A stretch of DNA of 64,000 bases, taken from Xanthomonas cassavae CFBP 4642. GTDB lineage: Bacteria > Pseudomonadota > Gammaproteobacteria > Xanthomonadales > Xanthomonadaceae. The position numbers were made by a program, and so were the translations under genes. A model generated the notes under the pieces. It worked only from the letters and a program-made list of their open reading frames with translations. It ran no database searches and had not been told where the DNA came from. This document shows positions 28,146-37,269 of this stretch, piece by piece. The stretch is taken from positions 2,772,032 through 2,836,031 of the forward strand of contig NZ_CM002139.1 in the NCBI RefSeq assembly GCF_000454545.1, in the 5' to 3' direction. Every line of letters starts with the position of its first letter. Position 1 is the stretch's first letter.

Positions 28146-29765
28146 TTACTCGGGTTTTTGGCGTTGCGAGGGGTCTTGCTGCGCCTGGGCGGCGGCGGCA
28201 CGCGATTCGGCCATGCCCAGCGCGCGCGCGGCCGCCTTCTGTTCGTCCTTCTGCGGCAGCGGCTGCGGCTCGCCTTCGGGGGTGAGCCAGCCGCCGGTGA
28301 AACCGGCGCGTTCCAGACCGGCGCGGATATAGGGGTTCTTCTTCATCACGTTCCAGACAAATTCGGTCTGGTAATTGGCGATCATGGTCAGGATCGGACC
28401 CTGGTCGATGCCGATGTAGTCGCCGGCCACCCAGCCGCGGTTCGGCACCATGCGCCCGGTCTTGAGCGGGATGTCGTAATTGAAGCTGGGGTTGAACGAA
28501 TCCAGGAAGCCATAGCTGGAATACAGATAGTCGCCATAGCGCTTGTGCATTTCTTCGGTGGCCGGGATCACCACTTCCGGGGCGAACACGATCGAGGAGA
28601 TCGCCGCGGTGGGTGCGATGGTGCCGTCGTCGAAGTTCTCGCGCAGGCCGGCGCCGCGCGAGGAGTAGTGGCGGAACTGGCGCTGCTCGCCACGGTATTG
28701 CTGGCTGGTGTTCTGCGGACCGTCGCCGGCGGTCAGGCCCCACACGTTCTCGCCGTAGTCCTTCCATTTCATCGGGTTGTCGATGGCGTAGTCGCGCTGG
28801 GCCAGGGTGGCGCGGCGGCTGTTGAGGAAGTAGTCGATGCCGCGTTCGCGCATGTACTGGTCCTGGATATCGCGGAAGTCGATCCAGACATGGCTGTACT
28901 GGTGGCCGAACAGCGGGCCGAAGGACAGGTATTCCTGGCCCTGGTACACGCCCCAATCGTTGTTATAGGTGCGCGTCCAGCTGGTCCACGCCTCCGGGTC
29001 CACGCCATGGGTGGGCGAGCCCAGCGCGAGGATGTACAGCATCATCGCCTCGTTGTAGCCCATCCAGTCGTGGTCGATGAAGCCGCTCTCCGGGAACCAG
29101 CCCATCGAGATCAGCGGCGCACGCTGTTGCAGCCAGCGCCAGTCCACGCGCTTGTACAGCGCGTCGGCGATCTGGCGGATTTCTTTCTCGCGCGGGTCCT
29201 CGCCGTCGTAGTACGACTGGGTGAACAACACGCCCATCATCAGCAGCGCGGTGTCCACGCTCGACAGCTCGACCCAGCTGTCGTAGCGATTGCCCTGCTG
29301 CATGTCCAGAAAGTGATAGTAAAAGCCCTTGTAGCCGGCCCTACCGGTCCGCTGCGGCCCCATCGGCGCGTCGCGGAAGAATTTGAGTGTGGTCAGGGTG
29401 CGGTCGATCGCCTGATTGCGACTGACCCAGCCGTTTTCGATGCCGATCGGATACGCGGTCAGCGCAAACCCCACCGAGGCGATGCTGGCGAACGGGCGTG
29501 ACGGAAACCGGTCCGGCGACAGTCCGTTGACCTCGTTTGTGGTGTCCCAGAAGAACTGGAAGGTGCGGCGTTCGATATCCGAAAACAGTGGCGGCAGCGG
29601 CGGCTTGACCGGTTTGGGCGGCAACTGCGCCTCGATTAGGATCACTTTCACTGGCGCCTTCCTTTCGGCCACCTTGGGTTCTTCGGCCTGTTTGCAGGAG
29701 GCCAGTACCAGCGCACCCAGCAAGAGTGGAATCGTCAACCAACGCGATGTGTTGCCCCTATTCAT
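28146..29765 (-). CDS. PF10091-type glucoamylase/beta-glucanase lipoprotein
   Basis: Putative glucan hydrolase (539 aa). After an N-terminal lipoprotein signal (IPLLLGALVLASC, Cys about residue 23), the protein forms an (alpha/alpha)6 domain of the family annotated glucoamylase (PF10091), with RRTFQFFWDTTNEVNGLSPD, IASVGFALTAYPIGIENGWV, YGFLDSFNPSFNYDIPL and the terminal GDYIGIDQGPILTMIANYQT. Characterised members in GH144 and GH162 are endo-beta-1,2-glucanases, so a beta-1,2-glucan substrate is a reasonable but unproven guess. It opens the operon with the ABC genes; a LacI-type palindrome lies 14 bp before its start. The chosen start at 29765 gives a complete signal; 13 codons further upstream are unlikely. 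Confidence 0.85.
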   Translation of the reverse strand: MNRGNTSRWLTIPLLLGALVLASCKQAEEPKVAERKAPVKVILIEAQLPPKPVKPPLPPLFSDIERRTFQFFWDTTNEVNGLSPDRFPSRPFASIASVGFALTAYPIGIENGWVSRNQAIDRTLTTLKFFRDAPMGPQRTGRAGYKGFYYHFLDMQQGNRYDSWVELSSVDTALLMMGVLFTQSYYDGEDPREKEIRQIADALYKRVDWRWLQQRAPLISMGWFPESGFIDHDWMGYNEAMMLYILALGSPTHGVDPEAWTSWTRTYNNDWGVYQGQEYLSFGPLFGHQYSHVWIDFRDIQDQYMRERGIDYFLNSRRATLAQRDYAIDNPMKWKDYGENVWGLTAGDGPQNTSQQYRGEQRQFRHYSSRGAGLRENFDDGTIAPTAAISSIVFAPEVVIPATEEMHKRYGDYLYSSYGFLDSFNPSFNYDIPLKTGRMVPNRGWVAGDYIGIDQGPILTMIANYQTEFVWNVMKKNPYIRAGLERAGFTGGWLTPEGEPQPLPQKDEQKAAARALGMAESRAAAAQAQQDPSQRQKPE

Positions 29766-29778
29766 CCGCCCCCACTTG

Positions 29779-29792
29779 TGTAATCGATTACA
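29779..29792. promoter_or_regulatory. LacI-family operator candidate upstream of the glucanase
   Basis: A perfect 14-bp palindrome, TGTAATCGATTACA, with a central CG, the shape of LacI/GalR-family operators. It lies between the TonB receptor stop and the glucanase start and could let the divergently placed regulator control an internal promoter. Confidence 0.6.
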
Positions 29793-29867
29793 TCTCGCAC
29801 GCAAACCTACCCTATCCAGGCGCCGAGTTCGACCGCCCTGGCCTTGCAGCCAGGGCAGTCGACCACC

Positions 29868-32846
29868 TCACCAGTTCAGGCCAAAGGCCAGACGGAAGGT
29901 ACGCATCGGCGATGCCAGCACACCGGTCGGCGTGCCGTAAGCCGTGTTCAAGTCCTGCAATGTTCCGGTATCGCCGTTGAAGGCGGCGTAATTGACCCAG
30001 TTGAACACGTTGAGGATATCCGCACGCACATTGAATGTGACACCTGCGCCGGTATCCCATTCTTTATTGGCGGCAATGCTGAATTCCTTGTAGCCCAGCG
30101 TGCCATCCGGCTTGAACTGGATGATGTCGCACTGGTCGTTGCCGGCAAGGCAGTTCTGGCCGTAGCGCGCGGTCTGGCTGGCCAGCGACAGCTTGCCGGA
30201 CAGCTTGATCTGGTACGGCAGCTCGTAGATGCCGGTGACCACCAGGCGATTCTTCGGAATGCCGCCGGCCTCACGCCAGCCGTAGTCCTGGATGCGTTCG
30301 CGGTCCAGCGCGTAATGCTCGCCGAACTGGCGGTTTTCCTTGGCATCGGAGTAGGTGTAGGCCACCGTCAGGCCCCAGCCGGATTCTTCGTCGAAGGGCT
30401 TTTCGACCTGCAGCGCGAGCTGGTTGTTGCGGGTTTCCACGCCATTGGTGCCCAGCACGATGGCGCTGTAGCCATCCGGCCCGTCGGTCGGCACGCCCGA
30501 GGTCGTGCCCGGCTGGAAGAACGCGCCGTCCGGCAGGCGGTTGCCGCGCACGAAGGCGAAGCCGTCGTGGCTTTCGATGCGGCTCAGGGTCACGTCGGTG
30601 AACCAGTCCTGGCCCCACAGCGGCACCATGTTGCGCATGCCGATGCTGAATTGGTCCGAATACGGGGTCTTGAGGTTGTTGTCGATCAGGTAGACCTCGC
30701 GCCCACCACCGCCGGTGCTGTCGGCGGTCAGCGTGTTCAGCCCTTCCTGGCTGTTATAGGCCGGATTCCATGCCGTGCACGGGTCGCCCAGGCAGGCGGG
30801 GTTGTTGGCGCTGGTGAAGTAGTAGCTATAGGAATTGAAGGAGTTGTTGAGCTGCTCCAGGGCCAGGTAATCGAAGATGTTGCGGTCGTACGCACGGCCG
30901 GCACCGCCGTAGATCACGTGGGCCTGGTCGCCGAACAGGTCGTAGGAGGCGCCCAGACGCGGCTGCCAGGCATTCTTGAACGCCTTGCGGTTGTTGCCGG
31001 TGCTGATGAAGTCGTTGATGTCGTAGTTGGCGTTGCGCAGGTTCGGCCAGTTCTGCAACGCGCTGGCAACGTCCGAAGGGGTCACGAAATCCAGGAACGC
31101 TGGGGTTTCTTCGTAGTCGTAGCGCACGCCCAGATTCAGGGTCCAGTGCTCGTTGACCTCCCAGTCGTCCTGCAGATAGATGCCGTACTGCTTGTTCTTG
31201 GACACCACCGAGCCGCCACCTTCCACCAGCGGCGCACCGAAGCGCACCCGGTACGGCGTTTGCACGTCGGTGAGGATGTTGTAGTAGTACTGCGGGTTGG
31301 CCGGGTTGAACTGGGTCAAGTCCAGATCGATGCTCTTGAACTTCACGCCCATCTTGACGGTGTGCGCGCCATGCCATTCCAGGCTGTTCAAGGTCAAATC
31401 GTCCTGGAAGGTCCAGCCTTTCTGGCCCTTGCGCTGGAAGCTGCTGCCGGCACCGGCGGCCAGGATATCGGTCTCGTTGCCGCGCACCGGGGTGTAGCTG
31501 AGGATGTAGCCGTTGCCGTTGTTGATCGGCGCCTGGTTCCAGAACGCGCTTTCGTAGCTCAGGTTGGCTTCGTTGAGGAAGTTGGCGCCGCTGTACTGCC
31601 AGCGCAGGTTGGCGCGCTTTTCTTCCTGCCCGTTGATGCTGCCGTGCTCATAGGTCGAGGTCTGGCCGACATCGTTGAGCTCGTCTTCCTTGCGGTACTT
31701 GCCGGTCAGCTCGAACAGGTTGTTGTCGCCGATGGTCCAGTCGATCTTGCCGAAGTACAGGTCTTCCTTGAATGGCGTGCTGGAGGTCACCACCAACGGC
31801 TGCAGCTGCGCCGGCAACTGGTCGACGCGGTCGGAATAGATCGAGCCGGGAATCACCACGTTCGGCGTGGTGTATTCCTTGGCCTCGTAGGCGATGAAGA
31901 AGTGCGCCTTGTCCTTGAGGATGGGGCCGCTGAAGGTGGCGCCGTACTGGGTCTCCTCGAAGTCGTCGCGCACGCCGGCCTTCTTCTCCAGCGGGCTCTC
32001 TTCGCGCCAGCCGTCGTTGCTGGTATCCCAGAAGAAGCTGCCGTGGAAATCGTTGGTGCCGGACTTGGACGAGGCCACGATGGCTGCGCCGCTGACCTGG
32101 TCGAACTCGGCCTTGTAGTTGGAGGTGATGACCCTGTACTCGCCGATCGCCGACTGCGGGAACGGGTTGCCGCGGCTGGAATCCTGGCCGCTGACGCCGC
32201 CGGTCAGCACGTAGTTCTTCTGGCTCACGCCATCGATGTAGACGTTGGTGCCTTCGGCCGAGGTGGCGCCCGAGCGCACCTTGGTGGTGCCGTTGGCCTC
32301 GCGGGTGAACTGCACGTTCGGCACGGTGTCGGCCAGTTCCAGGAAGTTGCGCGTGGCACGCGGCAGGTTCTGGATCTGCACGTTGGAAATATATGTGGCG
32401 TTTTCGGAGGTACGGGTTTCCACCAGCACCGGCGGCGCCTTGACCTGCACCGCATCCAGCGTGGTGGCGTTACCACCCTCGGCCGTGGCCGGCTCGCCGC
32501 CGACGCCCAGATTCAGGGTTGCCGTCTGGCCGACCTGCACGGTGACGTTCTGCGAGCTGGTCTGGCCGTTGGCGGCGACATCGATCCGGTACGAACCCGG
32601 CGGCAGGCCGCCGAGCGAATAGCCGCCGTTGCTCACCTGCACGGTACGGGTCAGGCCGGTGGCCAGATTGGTCGCGGTGACCTGCGCCTGTGCGGCCGGT
32701 GCCGCGTCGACCGTGACCTGGCCGCGAATGGTGGCGCCGGTGCTTTGTGCGAACGCAGGCGCGGCGCCCAGCAGCAGGCAGCTGGCCAGGGCACAGCTGA
32801 GCAGCTTGCGCGCGGGGTGCGCGGAATGGGGGTGGTGATGGTGCAT
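29868..32846 (-). CDS. Oar-like TonB-dependent receptor
   Basis: Outer-membrane active transporter of 992 aa. A signal peptide ends near residue 33 (CLLLGAAPAFA). A carboxypeptidase-like regulatory domain follows (ATIRGQVTVDAAPAAQAQVT, residues about 36-105), then a TonB-box-like TLDAVQVKA near 130, a plug (NVQIQNLPRATRNFLELADT; VYIDGVSQKN) and a long beta-barrel ending in the aromatic terminus RLAFGLNW. The start at 32846 yields a His-rich N-terminus (MHHHHPH). It sits between lacI and the glucanase gene. In xanthomonads such receptors feed plant-polymer utilisation loci, so it probably imports the oligosaccharide handled by the operon. Confidence 0.95.
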   Translation of the reverse strand: MHHHHPHSAHPARKLLSCALASCLLLGAAPAFAQSTGATIRGQVTVDAAPAAQAQVTATNLATGLTRTVQVSNGGYSLGGLPPGSYRIDVAANGQTSSQNVTVQVGQTATLNLGVGGEPATAEGGNATTLDAVQVKAPPVLVETRTSENATYISNVQIQNLPRATRNFLELADTVPNVQFTREANGTTKVRSGATSAEGTNVYIDGVSQKNYVLTGGVSGQDSSRGNPFPQSAIGEYRVITSNYKAEFDQVSGAAIVASSKSGTNDFHGSFFWDTSNDGWREESPLEKKAGVRDDFEETQYGATFSGPILKDKAHFFIAYEAKEYTTPNVVIPGSIYSDRVDQLPAQLQPLVVTSSTPFKEDLYFGKIDWTIGDNNLFELTGKYRKEDELNDVGQTSTYEHGSINGQEEKRANLRWQYSGANFLNEANLSYESAFWNQAPINNGNGYILSYTPVRGNETDILAAGAGSSFQRKGQKGWTFQDDLTLNSLEWHGAHTVKMGVKFKSIDLDLTQFNPANPQYYYNILTDVQTPYRVRFGAPLVEGGGSVVSKNKQYGIYLQDDWEVNEHWTLNLGVRYDYEETPAFLDFVTPSDVASALQNWPNLRNANYDINDFISTGNNRKAFKNAWQPRLGASYDLFGDQAHVIYGGAGRAYDRNIFDYLALEQLNNSFNSYSYYFTSANNPACLGDPCTAWNPAYNSQEGLNTLTADSTGGGGREVYLIDNNLKTPYSDQFSIGMRNMVPLWGQDWFTDVTLSRIESHDGFAFVRGNRLPDGAFFQPGTTSGVPTDGPDGYSAIVLGTNGVETRNNQLALQVEKPFDEESGWGLTVAYTYSDAKENRQFGEHYALDRERIQDYGWREAGGIPKNRLVVTGIYELPYQIKLSGKLSLASQTARYGQNCLAGNDQCDIIQFKPDGTLGYKEFSIAANKEWDTGAGVTFNVRADILNVFNWVNYAAFNGDTGTLQDLNTAYGTPTGVLASPMRTFRLAFGLNW

Positions 32847-32950
32847 GGTCCCTCCAGGGATCGGTACAGATTGTTGTTGTGGTCGTGCGGTAGTGCAGGA
32901 ACGACCGCTGCGGGGGAGCAGCGGGAGCGGACAGAACGTCCGCGAAAAGG

Positions 32951-33973
32951 TCAGGTGCCCGGCGTGCCGGCACCGCAGGACGCGCGGATCACCAGCTCGG
33001 GCGTGAGCAGCTGGCGCATGCCGTCGTCGGCGCCCGGCGCTTCGACCAGCCGCATCAGCCGGGTCATCGCCTGCTCGCCGAGCCGCGCGATGCTGACCCG
33101 CATGGTGGTCAGCGGCGGATGGACGAAGCGGGCCAGCGGGATGTCGTCGAAACCGGCCAGGGCGACATCGCCGGGCACCGACACGCCGGCCTGGGCAAAG
33201 GCGTAACGGCAGCCGAGCGCGGTCATGTCGTTGGCCGCGAAGACCGCATCGGGCAATGCGCCCGCAGCCAGCATTGCCAGCCCGGCGCGGTGGCCGGACG
33301 CTTCGTCGAACTCGCCGGCATACTCGATTCCCTGCGCCTGCTCGCCGAATCCGGCAATCGCATCGCGGAAGCCGCGCAGGCGCTCACGCGCATCGACATT
33401 GAGCGCCGGCCCGCCGATGAAGGCGATCCGCCGGTGACCTGCGCGCAGCAGATGCTCGGTCATGGTCATGGCGCCGGCATGGTCGTCGGTGCTCAGCACC
33501 GGATAGCCCGCACCGGGCAGGTGCGCATTGATCAGCACCGTCGGCAGCGACTGCGGCAGGTTGTCGGTGAGGAAGCCCGGCTGCTCGGCGTACGGTGATA
33601 GGACCAGCAGGCCATCCACGCGCCCCCGCATCGAGCGCAGTGCCCGGCCCTGGGCTTCCGGATCGCCGTGATAGCTGGACACCAGCAGGTGCTGCCCGGC
33701 AGCGCGTGCCGCGCCATCGATACCGCGGATCAGCTCGGAAAAGAATTCGCCATACAGATCGGGCAGCACCACGCCCAGCGTCTGCGACCGCCGGCTGCTC
33801 AGACTGCGGGCGGCAGCATGCGGGCTGTAGCGCAGACGTTCGGCCACCGCCATGACCTGCCGACGCACAGCCCCGGCGACGTTGTCATGCCCGTTGAGCG
33901 CGCGCGACACCGTGGCCACGGAGACCTGTGCTTCGCGAGCGACATCTTTGATGGTGACCGCACCTTTGGCCAT
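32951..33973 (-). CDS. LacI-family transcriptional repressor
   Basis: A 340-aa sugar-responsive repressor. The N-terminal helix-turn-helix reads VTIKDVAREAQVSVATVSRA (residues about 6-25), followed by the hinge region LSSRRSQTLGVVLPD and a periplasmic-binding-protein-like effector domain, which includes DAVFAANDMTALG and the C-terminal LTPELVIRASCG. The start at 33973 was chosen because MAKGAVTIKDVA is the family N-terminus. Two cre-like operators lie upstream (34017-34030 and 34063-34076), so autoregulation is likely. It is upstream of, and co-oriented with, the receptor and hydrolase operon. Confidence 0.95.
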   Translation of the reverse strand: MAKGAVTIKDVAREAQVSVATVSRALNGHDNVAGAVRRQVMAVAERLRYSPHAAARSLSSRRSQTLGVVLPDLYGEFFSELIRGIDGAARAAGQHLLVSSYHGDPEAQGRALRSMRGRVDGLLVLSPYAEQPGFLTDNLPQSLPTVLINAHLPGAGYPVLSTDDHAGAMTMTEHLLRAGHRRIAFIGGPALNVDARERLRGFRDAIAGFGEQAQGIEYAGEFDEASGHRAGLAMLAAGALPDAVFAANDMTALGCRYAFAQAGVSVPGDVALAGFDDIPLARFVHPPLTTMRVSIARLGEQAMTRLMRLVEAPGADDGMRQLLTPELVIRASCGAGTPGT

Positions 33974-34016
33974 GCGTGTCGCCCTCCGTAACCGACTTCC
34001 CAAAACTGGCGCGGAC

Positions 34017-34030
34017 TGTAAGCGTTTTCA
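34017..34030. promoter_or_regulatory. LacI-family operator candidate O1
   Basis: TGTAAGCGTTTTCA, read on the other strand TGAAAACGCTTACA, is a full match to the TGWAARCGYTWWCA consensus of LacI/CcpA-type regulators. It is 43 bp before the repressor start. Confidence 0.7.
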
Positions 34031-34062
34031 TACAGGGGCGTAAACCCCCATCTTCACATGCG

Positions 34063-34076
34063 TGAAAACACTTACA
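34063..34076. promoter_or_regulatory. LacI-family operator candidate O2
   Basis: TGAAAACACTTACA is an inverted near-copy of O1 (one mismatch to the consensus centre), with 46 bp between the site starts. The pair is suited to cooperative or looped repressor binding. Confidence 0.6.
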
Positions 34077-34217
34077 GATCAACTAGCTGCAAGTGATGAA
34101 TGCGTGAATTAATGTGCTGCGACGCAACAAAACAGTACCCATGGGCCCACAACCGAAGCAGAACGCGGATCACGCTTGGGGCAGTTTGTTCCGCCATGTC
34201 AGGGGACAGTCGACCCC

Positions 34218-34285
34218 GTAGGAGCGCACCTGGGCGCGATGGGGCGTTACCGGTAAAGCTTCGTCGCGCCCAGGTGCGCTCCTAC
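34218..34285. repeat. Complete GTAGGAGCGC inverted repeat (22-bp perfect arms)
   Basis: The arm at 34218-34239, beginning GTAGGAGCGCACCTGGGCGC, and its exact reverse complement at 34264-34285 flank a 24-base loop. It would form a very stable cruciform or RNA hairpin. This palindrome type is dispersed in Xanthomonas genomes; a half copy occurs at 20931. It lies 15 bp from the bolA-like gene stop and may end its transcript. Confidence 0.85.
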
Positions 34286-34299
34286 GACGGCTGCCCTGG

Positions 34300-34569
34300 T
34301 TACCCCGCCTCACCCGGCGCGAAGGCCTCGATCGACAAGGCATGGATATCGGTCTGCATCATCTCGCCCACCGCGGCATAGACCGCGCGGTGCCGCGCCA
34401 GCGGCGGCTTGCCGACGAAGGCGGCGCTGACCACGCGCACATTGAAATGCCCACGCCCGTCGCGCGCGCCCACATGCCCGGCGTGGCGATGGCTGTCGTC
34501 CACCACTTCCAGCTCGGTTGGCGCCAGCGCCGCCTGCAGCGCGGTGCGGATCCGCTCTGCCCGGCTCAT
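34300..34569 (-). CDS. BolA-family protein
   Basis: Small (89 aa) BolA-fold protein, whose relatives bind monothiol glutaredoxins and Fe-S clusters or act in morphology and stress control. The start is [17 protein letters not shown], with the conserved [15 protein letters not shown] (His-rich cluster-binding segment), [20 protein letters not shown] and [13 protein letters not shown], and a C-terminal [13 protein letters not shown]. Its start overlaps the stop of the YciI gene (ATGA), so the two are coupled. Confidence 0.93.
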   Translation of the reverse strand: MSRAERIRTALQAALAPTELEVVDDSHRHAGHVGARDGRGHFNVRVVSAAFVGKPPLARHRAVYAAVGEMMQTDIHALSIEAFAPGEAG

Positions 34570-34865
34570 GGCAGCACCCGGCGGAACGGACGCACCTCGG
34601 TGCGGGCGTAGACGCCTGCCTCGACATACGGATCGGCATCGGCCCAGGCGCGGGCGTCGTCCAGCGCGTCGAATTCGGCGATGACCACGCTGCCGCTGAA
34701 ACCGGCCGGGCCTGGATCCTCGGCATCGATCGCCGGACATGGCCCGGCCACCAGCAGGCGCCCTGCCGCCGCCAACGCCTGCAAACGCGCCAGATGCGCC
34801 GGTCGGGCCTGCTGCCGGGCCGCCAGTGCGTCGGCGCCGTCATACCCTTCGATTACGAACCACAC
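34566..34865 (-). CDS. YciI-family protein
   Basis: A 99-aa dimeric alpha-beta barrel protein of the YciI family; precise function unknown. GTG start at 34865 ([20 protein letters not shown]). Family features are the early His ([16 protein letters not shown]), [10 protein letters not shown] and the Asp in [17 protein letters not shown]. It shares a four-base overlap with the downstream bolA-like gene. It is divergent from scpA, with about 350 bp between the starts. Confidence 0.88.
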   Translation of the reverse strand: MWFVIEGYDGADALAARQQARPAHLARLQALAAAGRLLVAGPCPAIDAEDPGPAGFSGSVVIAEFDALDDARAWADADPYVEAGVYARTEVRPFRRVLP

Positions 34866-35216
34866 ACGCCACCTCACCCAGAACTTGAAGATCACCCAGG
34901 GGATTCTAGCCGGCCCGGCGCTGGACACCGCCCCCGCGCACGCATTACCCTTGGCGCCACTGCACACGCAACCGGACGCAGCGGCCCGTCGGCACAGGCT
35001 CAACGCTGTTCTCGACGACCGATTCGCTGCCCACCGCCGGCTCGCGTAGACGACCTCCTCGCTGTTCCGTCGCCGCATGCCACGCGGCGCACGTTGTATG
35101 TGGATTTGTGGGAACGTGCCGGCCCAGGCACGACTTTGATCGCAATAACTCAAGGCAAAGCCCTGCAGGCGCGGCTCAGATCGCAGCCGGCGACCGTAAG
35201 ACCCGATGTCGACCTG
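34866..35216. other. Divergent intergenic region yciI/scpA
   Basis: About 350 bp between divergent genes. An open frame extends through it on the plus strand, but its translation has no recognisable domain. No clear operator, hairpin or small gene was found. It presumably contains the two promoters. Confidence 0.5.
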
Positions 35217-36122
35217 ATGAATTCCGAACTCGCGCACGACGCGAATCCGCCAGCCACGAGCGCGCCGCCACAGCAGCAGGAAATGCCGCTGGCGGTGGTG
35301 CATGGGCAACCGGTGTTGCAGATCCCGCAGGATCTGTATATCCCGCCGGACGCGCTGGAAGTCATCCTGGATGCCTTCGAAGGTCCGCTGGACCTGCTGC
35401 TGTACCTGATCCGCCGGCAGAATCTGGACATCCTGGACATCCCCGTCGCCGAGATCACCCGGCAGTACGTGGATTACATCAATGTGATGCAGGAGCTGCG
35501 CTTCGAACTGGCGGCGGAATACCTGGTGATGGCCGCGATCCTGGCCGAGATCAAGTCGCGCATGCTGTTGCCGCGCCCGCCCAGCCAGGATGGCGAAGAA
35601 GAAGACCCGCGCGCCGGACTGGTGCGCCGCCTGCAGGAATACGAGCGCTTCAAGCAGGCTGCCGAGGACCTGGACACGCTACCTCGCATGGGCCGCGACA
35701 ACGCCCCGGTGCAGGCGCATCTGCCCGAGCGCGCCGCGGTCAAGCTGCCGCCGCCGGTGGAACTGAAAGAAATGCTGATGGCGCTGTACGACGTGCTCAA
35801 ACGCGCCGAGCTGTTCACCGGGCACGCGATCAAGCGCGAGGCGCTGAGCGTGCGCCAGCGCATGGGCGATGTGCTCAGCCGCCTGGACGATGGCAAGTTC
35901 TACCGTTTCGAATCGCTGTTCACGGCCGAAGAAGGCAAGCTCGGCGTGCTGGTCACCTTCCTGGCGCTGCTCGAATTGGCCAAAGAGCAGTTGCTGGACA
36001 TCGTGCAGGAAGCGCCGCTGGCGCCGATCTACGTGAAGTCGCTGGCGTTGGGAAATACCAATGCGCCGCTGCAATTCTCCAGCGAATTCGATGACAGCGA
36101 TGCCGCCAACGAACCTATCTGA
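35217..36122 (+). CDS. scpA: Segregation and condensation protein A
   Basis: Kleisin subunit of the bacterial SMC-ScpAB condensin complex, which organises and segregates the chromosome. The 301 aa include the conserved N-terminal stretch [20 protein letters not shown] followed by [20 protein letters not shown], then [19 protein letters not shown], and a C-terminal winged-helix region ([19 protein letters not shown]). The first 40 residues are not conserved. The start at 35217 is the first ATG before the conserved domain with a full-length protein; an internal ATG (MPLAVVHG) is possible. scpB follows 13 bp later. Confidence 0.95.
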   Translation: MNSELAHDANPPATSAPPQQQEMPLAVVHGQPVLQIPQDLYIPPDALEVILDAFEGPLDLLLYLIRRQNLDILDIPVAEITRQYVDYINVMQELRFELAAEYLVMAAILAEIKSRMLLPRPPSQDGEEEDPRAGLVRRLQEYERFKQAAEDLDTLPRMGRDNAPVQAHLPERAAVKLPPPVELKEMLMALYDVLKRAELFTGHAIKREALSVRQRMGDVLSRLDDGKFYRFESLFTAEEGKLGVLVTFLALLELAKEQLLDIVQEAPLAPIYVKSLALGNTNAPLQFSSEFDDSDAANEPI

Positions 36123-36135
36123 AGCCGATCACCGA

Positions 36136-37269
36136 ATGGATCAAGCGCTGATCACCCGCATCATCGAAGCCGCCCTGTTGGCGAGCAGCCAGCCGCTGAC
36201 GCTGGCACAGCTGCAGGGGCTGTTTCCAGAGGAAGAGCCGGCACCGCCCGACAGCGTCGAGCGCGCACTGGAATTGCTGCGCGAGGCCTGCGCCGAGCGC
36301 GGCGTGGAACTGGTCGAAGTGGCCTCGGGCTTCCGCTTCCAGGTCAAGGCCGAGGTGCACGGCTGGGTGGCCCGGCTGTGGACCGAACGCCGCACCAAGT
36401 ACACCCGCGCCACGCTGGAAACCCTGGCGCTGATCGCCTACCGCCAACCGATCACCCGCGGCGAGATCGAGCAGGTGCGCGGCGTGGCGGTCAGCAGCAA
36501 TATCATCCAGGCGCTGGAAGAGCGCGAATGGATCCGCGTGGTCGGCCACCGCGACGTGCCCGGCAAGCCGGCGCTGTTCGGCACCACCAAGAGCTTTCTG
36601 GATTACTTCGGGCTCAAGCGGCTGGACGAGCTGCCGCCATTGTCCGAGTTGAAGGACATTGCCGAGCTCGAACCGCAGCTGCCGCTGGACCGCGATGGCC
36701 AGCTGGACGGCGCAGTCCCGGCCTCGGCATCGATGCGGGCCGAGCAGGATGCGGCGGATGCTGATGCAGCCGACGCCGGCGCCGGTGACACGGATGCAGA
36801 TGCCGATGTGGGCGACACACCCTCAACGGCAGATGCCGGCACCACACCGGCTGAGTCCAGCGACAACGGCACCGCTCCGGCTGATGAAGAGAACGCCGCC
36901 CCCGCCGATAACGGCAATGAGTCAGACGACGACATCGAGGATGCTGCTGCGCAGCCCAGCAGCGCAGCTGATGAGGCGTCGGAGATCGAGCAGGAGCAGC
37001 ACCGGCACGACGCCGGCAGCCGCGATGCCGACGAGCAGCACCCAGGCACACCGCAGCACCCCGAGCCCGCCTCGGCGCAGGACCCGAATACGCACCACCC
37101 CGATGCCGCCCGCGAGGGCGACCCCGACACCGCGCCGGGCACGCGCGCGGATGCAGTGAACGAAGACGAAGACAACGCCGTCGCGACGACGACCGTGGCT
37201 GTTGACGAAGCCGATTCCGACCCAGAGGCCGACCCAGAGCGCGTCGGCCGGAGCCAGACACATGAGTGA
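36136..37269 (+). CDS. scpB: Segregation and condensation protein B, with long acidic tail
   Basis: Winged-helix KITE subunit of the SMC-ScpAB condensin. Residues 1-190 contain the two conserved domains (ALITRIIEAALLASSQPLTL; TRATLETLALIAYRQPITRG; RVVGHRDVPGKPALFGTTKS). Residues about 195-377 form a low-complexity tail rich in Asp, Ala, Glu, Ser, Thr and Pro, with no obvious fold. ScpB proteins are often near 200 aa, so the tail almost doubles the protein. The start at 36136 has a standard N-terminus (MDQALITRI). Its last eight bases overlap the start of the pseudouridine synthase gene. Confidence 0.95.
   Translation: MDQALITRIIEAALLASSQPLTLAQLQGLFPEEEPAPPDSVERALELLREACAERGVELVEVASGFRFQVKAEVHGWVARLWTERRTKYTRATLETLALIAYRQPITRGEIEQVRGVAVSSNIIQALEEREWIRVVGHRDVPGKPALFGTTKSFLDYFGLKRLDELPPLSELKDIAELEPQLPLDRDGQLDGAVPASASMRAEQDAADADAADAGAGDTDADADVGDTPSTADAGTTPAESSDNGTAPADEENAAPADNGNESDDDIEDAAAQPSSAADEASEIEQEQHRHDAGSRDADEQHPGTPQHPEPASAQDPNTHHPDAAREGDPDTAPGTRADAVNEDEDNAVATTTVAVDEADSDPEADPERVGRSQTHE

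Larger units (their letters stand above)
34004..34299. other. Gene-free region upstream of lacI
   Basis: About 300 bp with no gene. It holds two operator-like sites (34017 and 34063) and the complete inverted repeat at 34218-34285. I see nothing else convincing; some short A+T-rich stretches at 34078-34135 may hold the lacI promoter. Confidence 0.6.
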
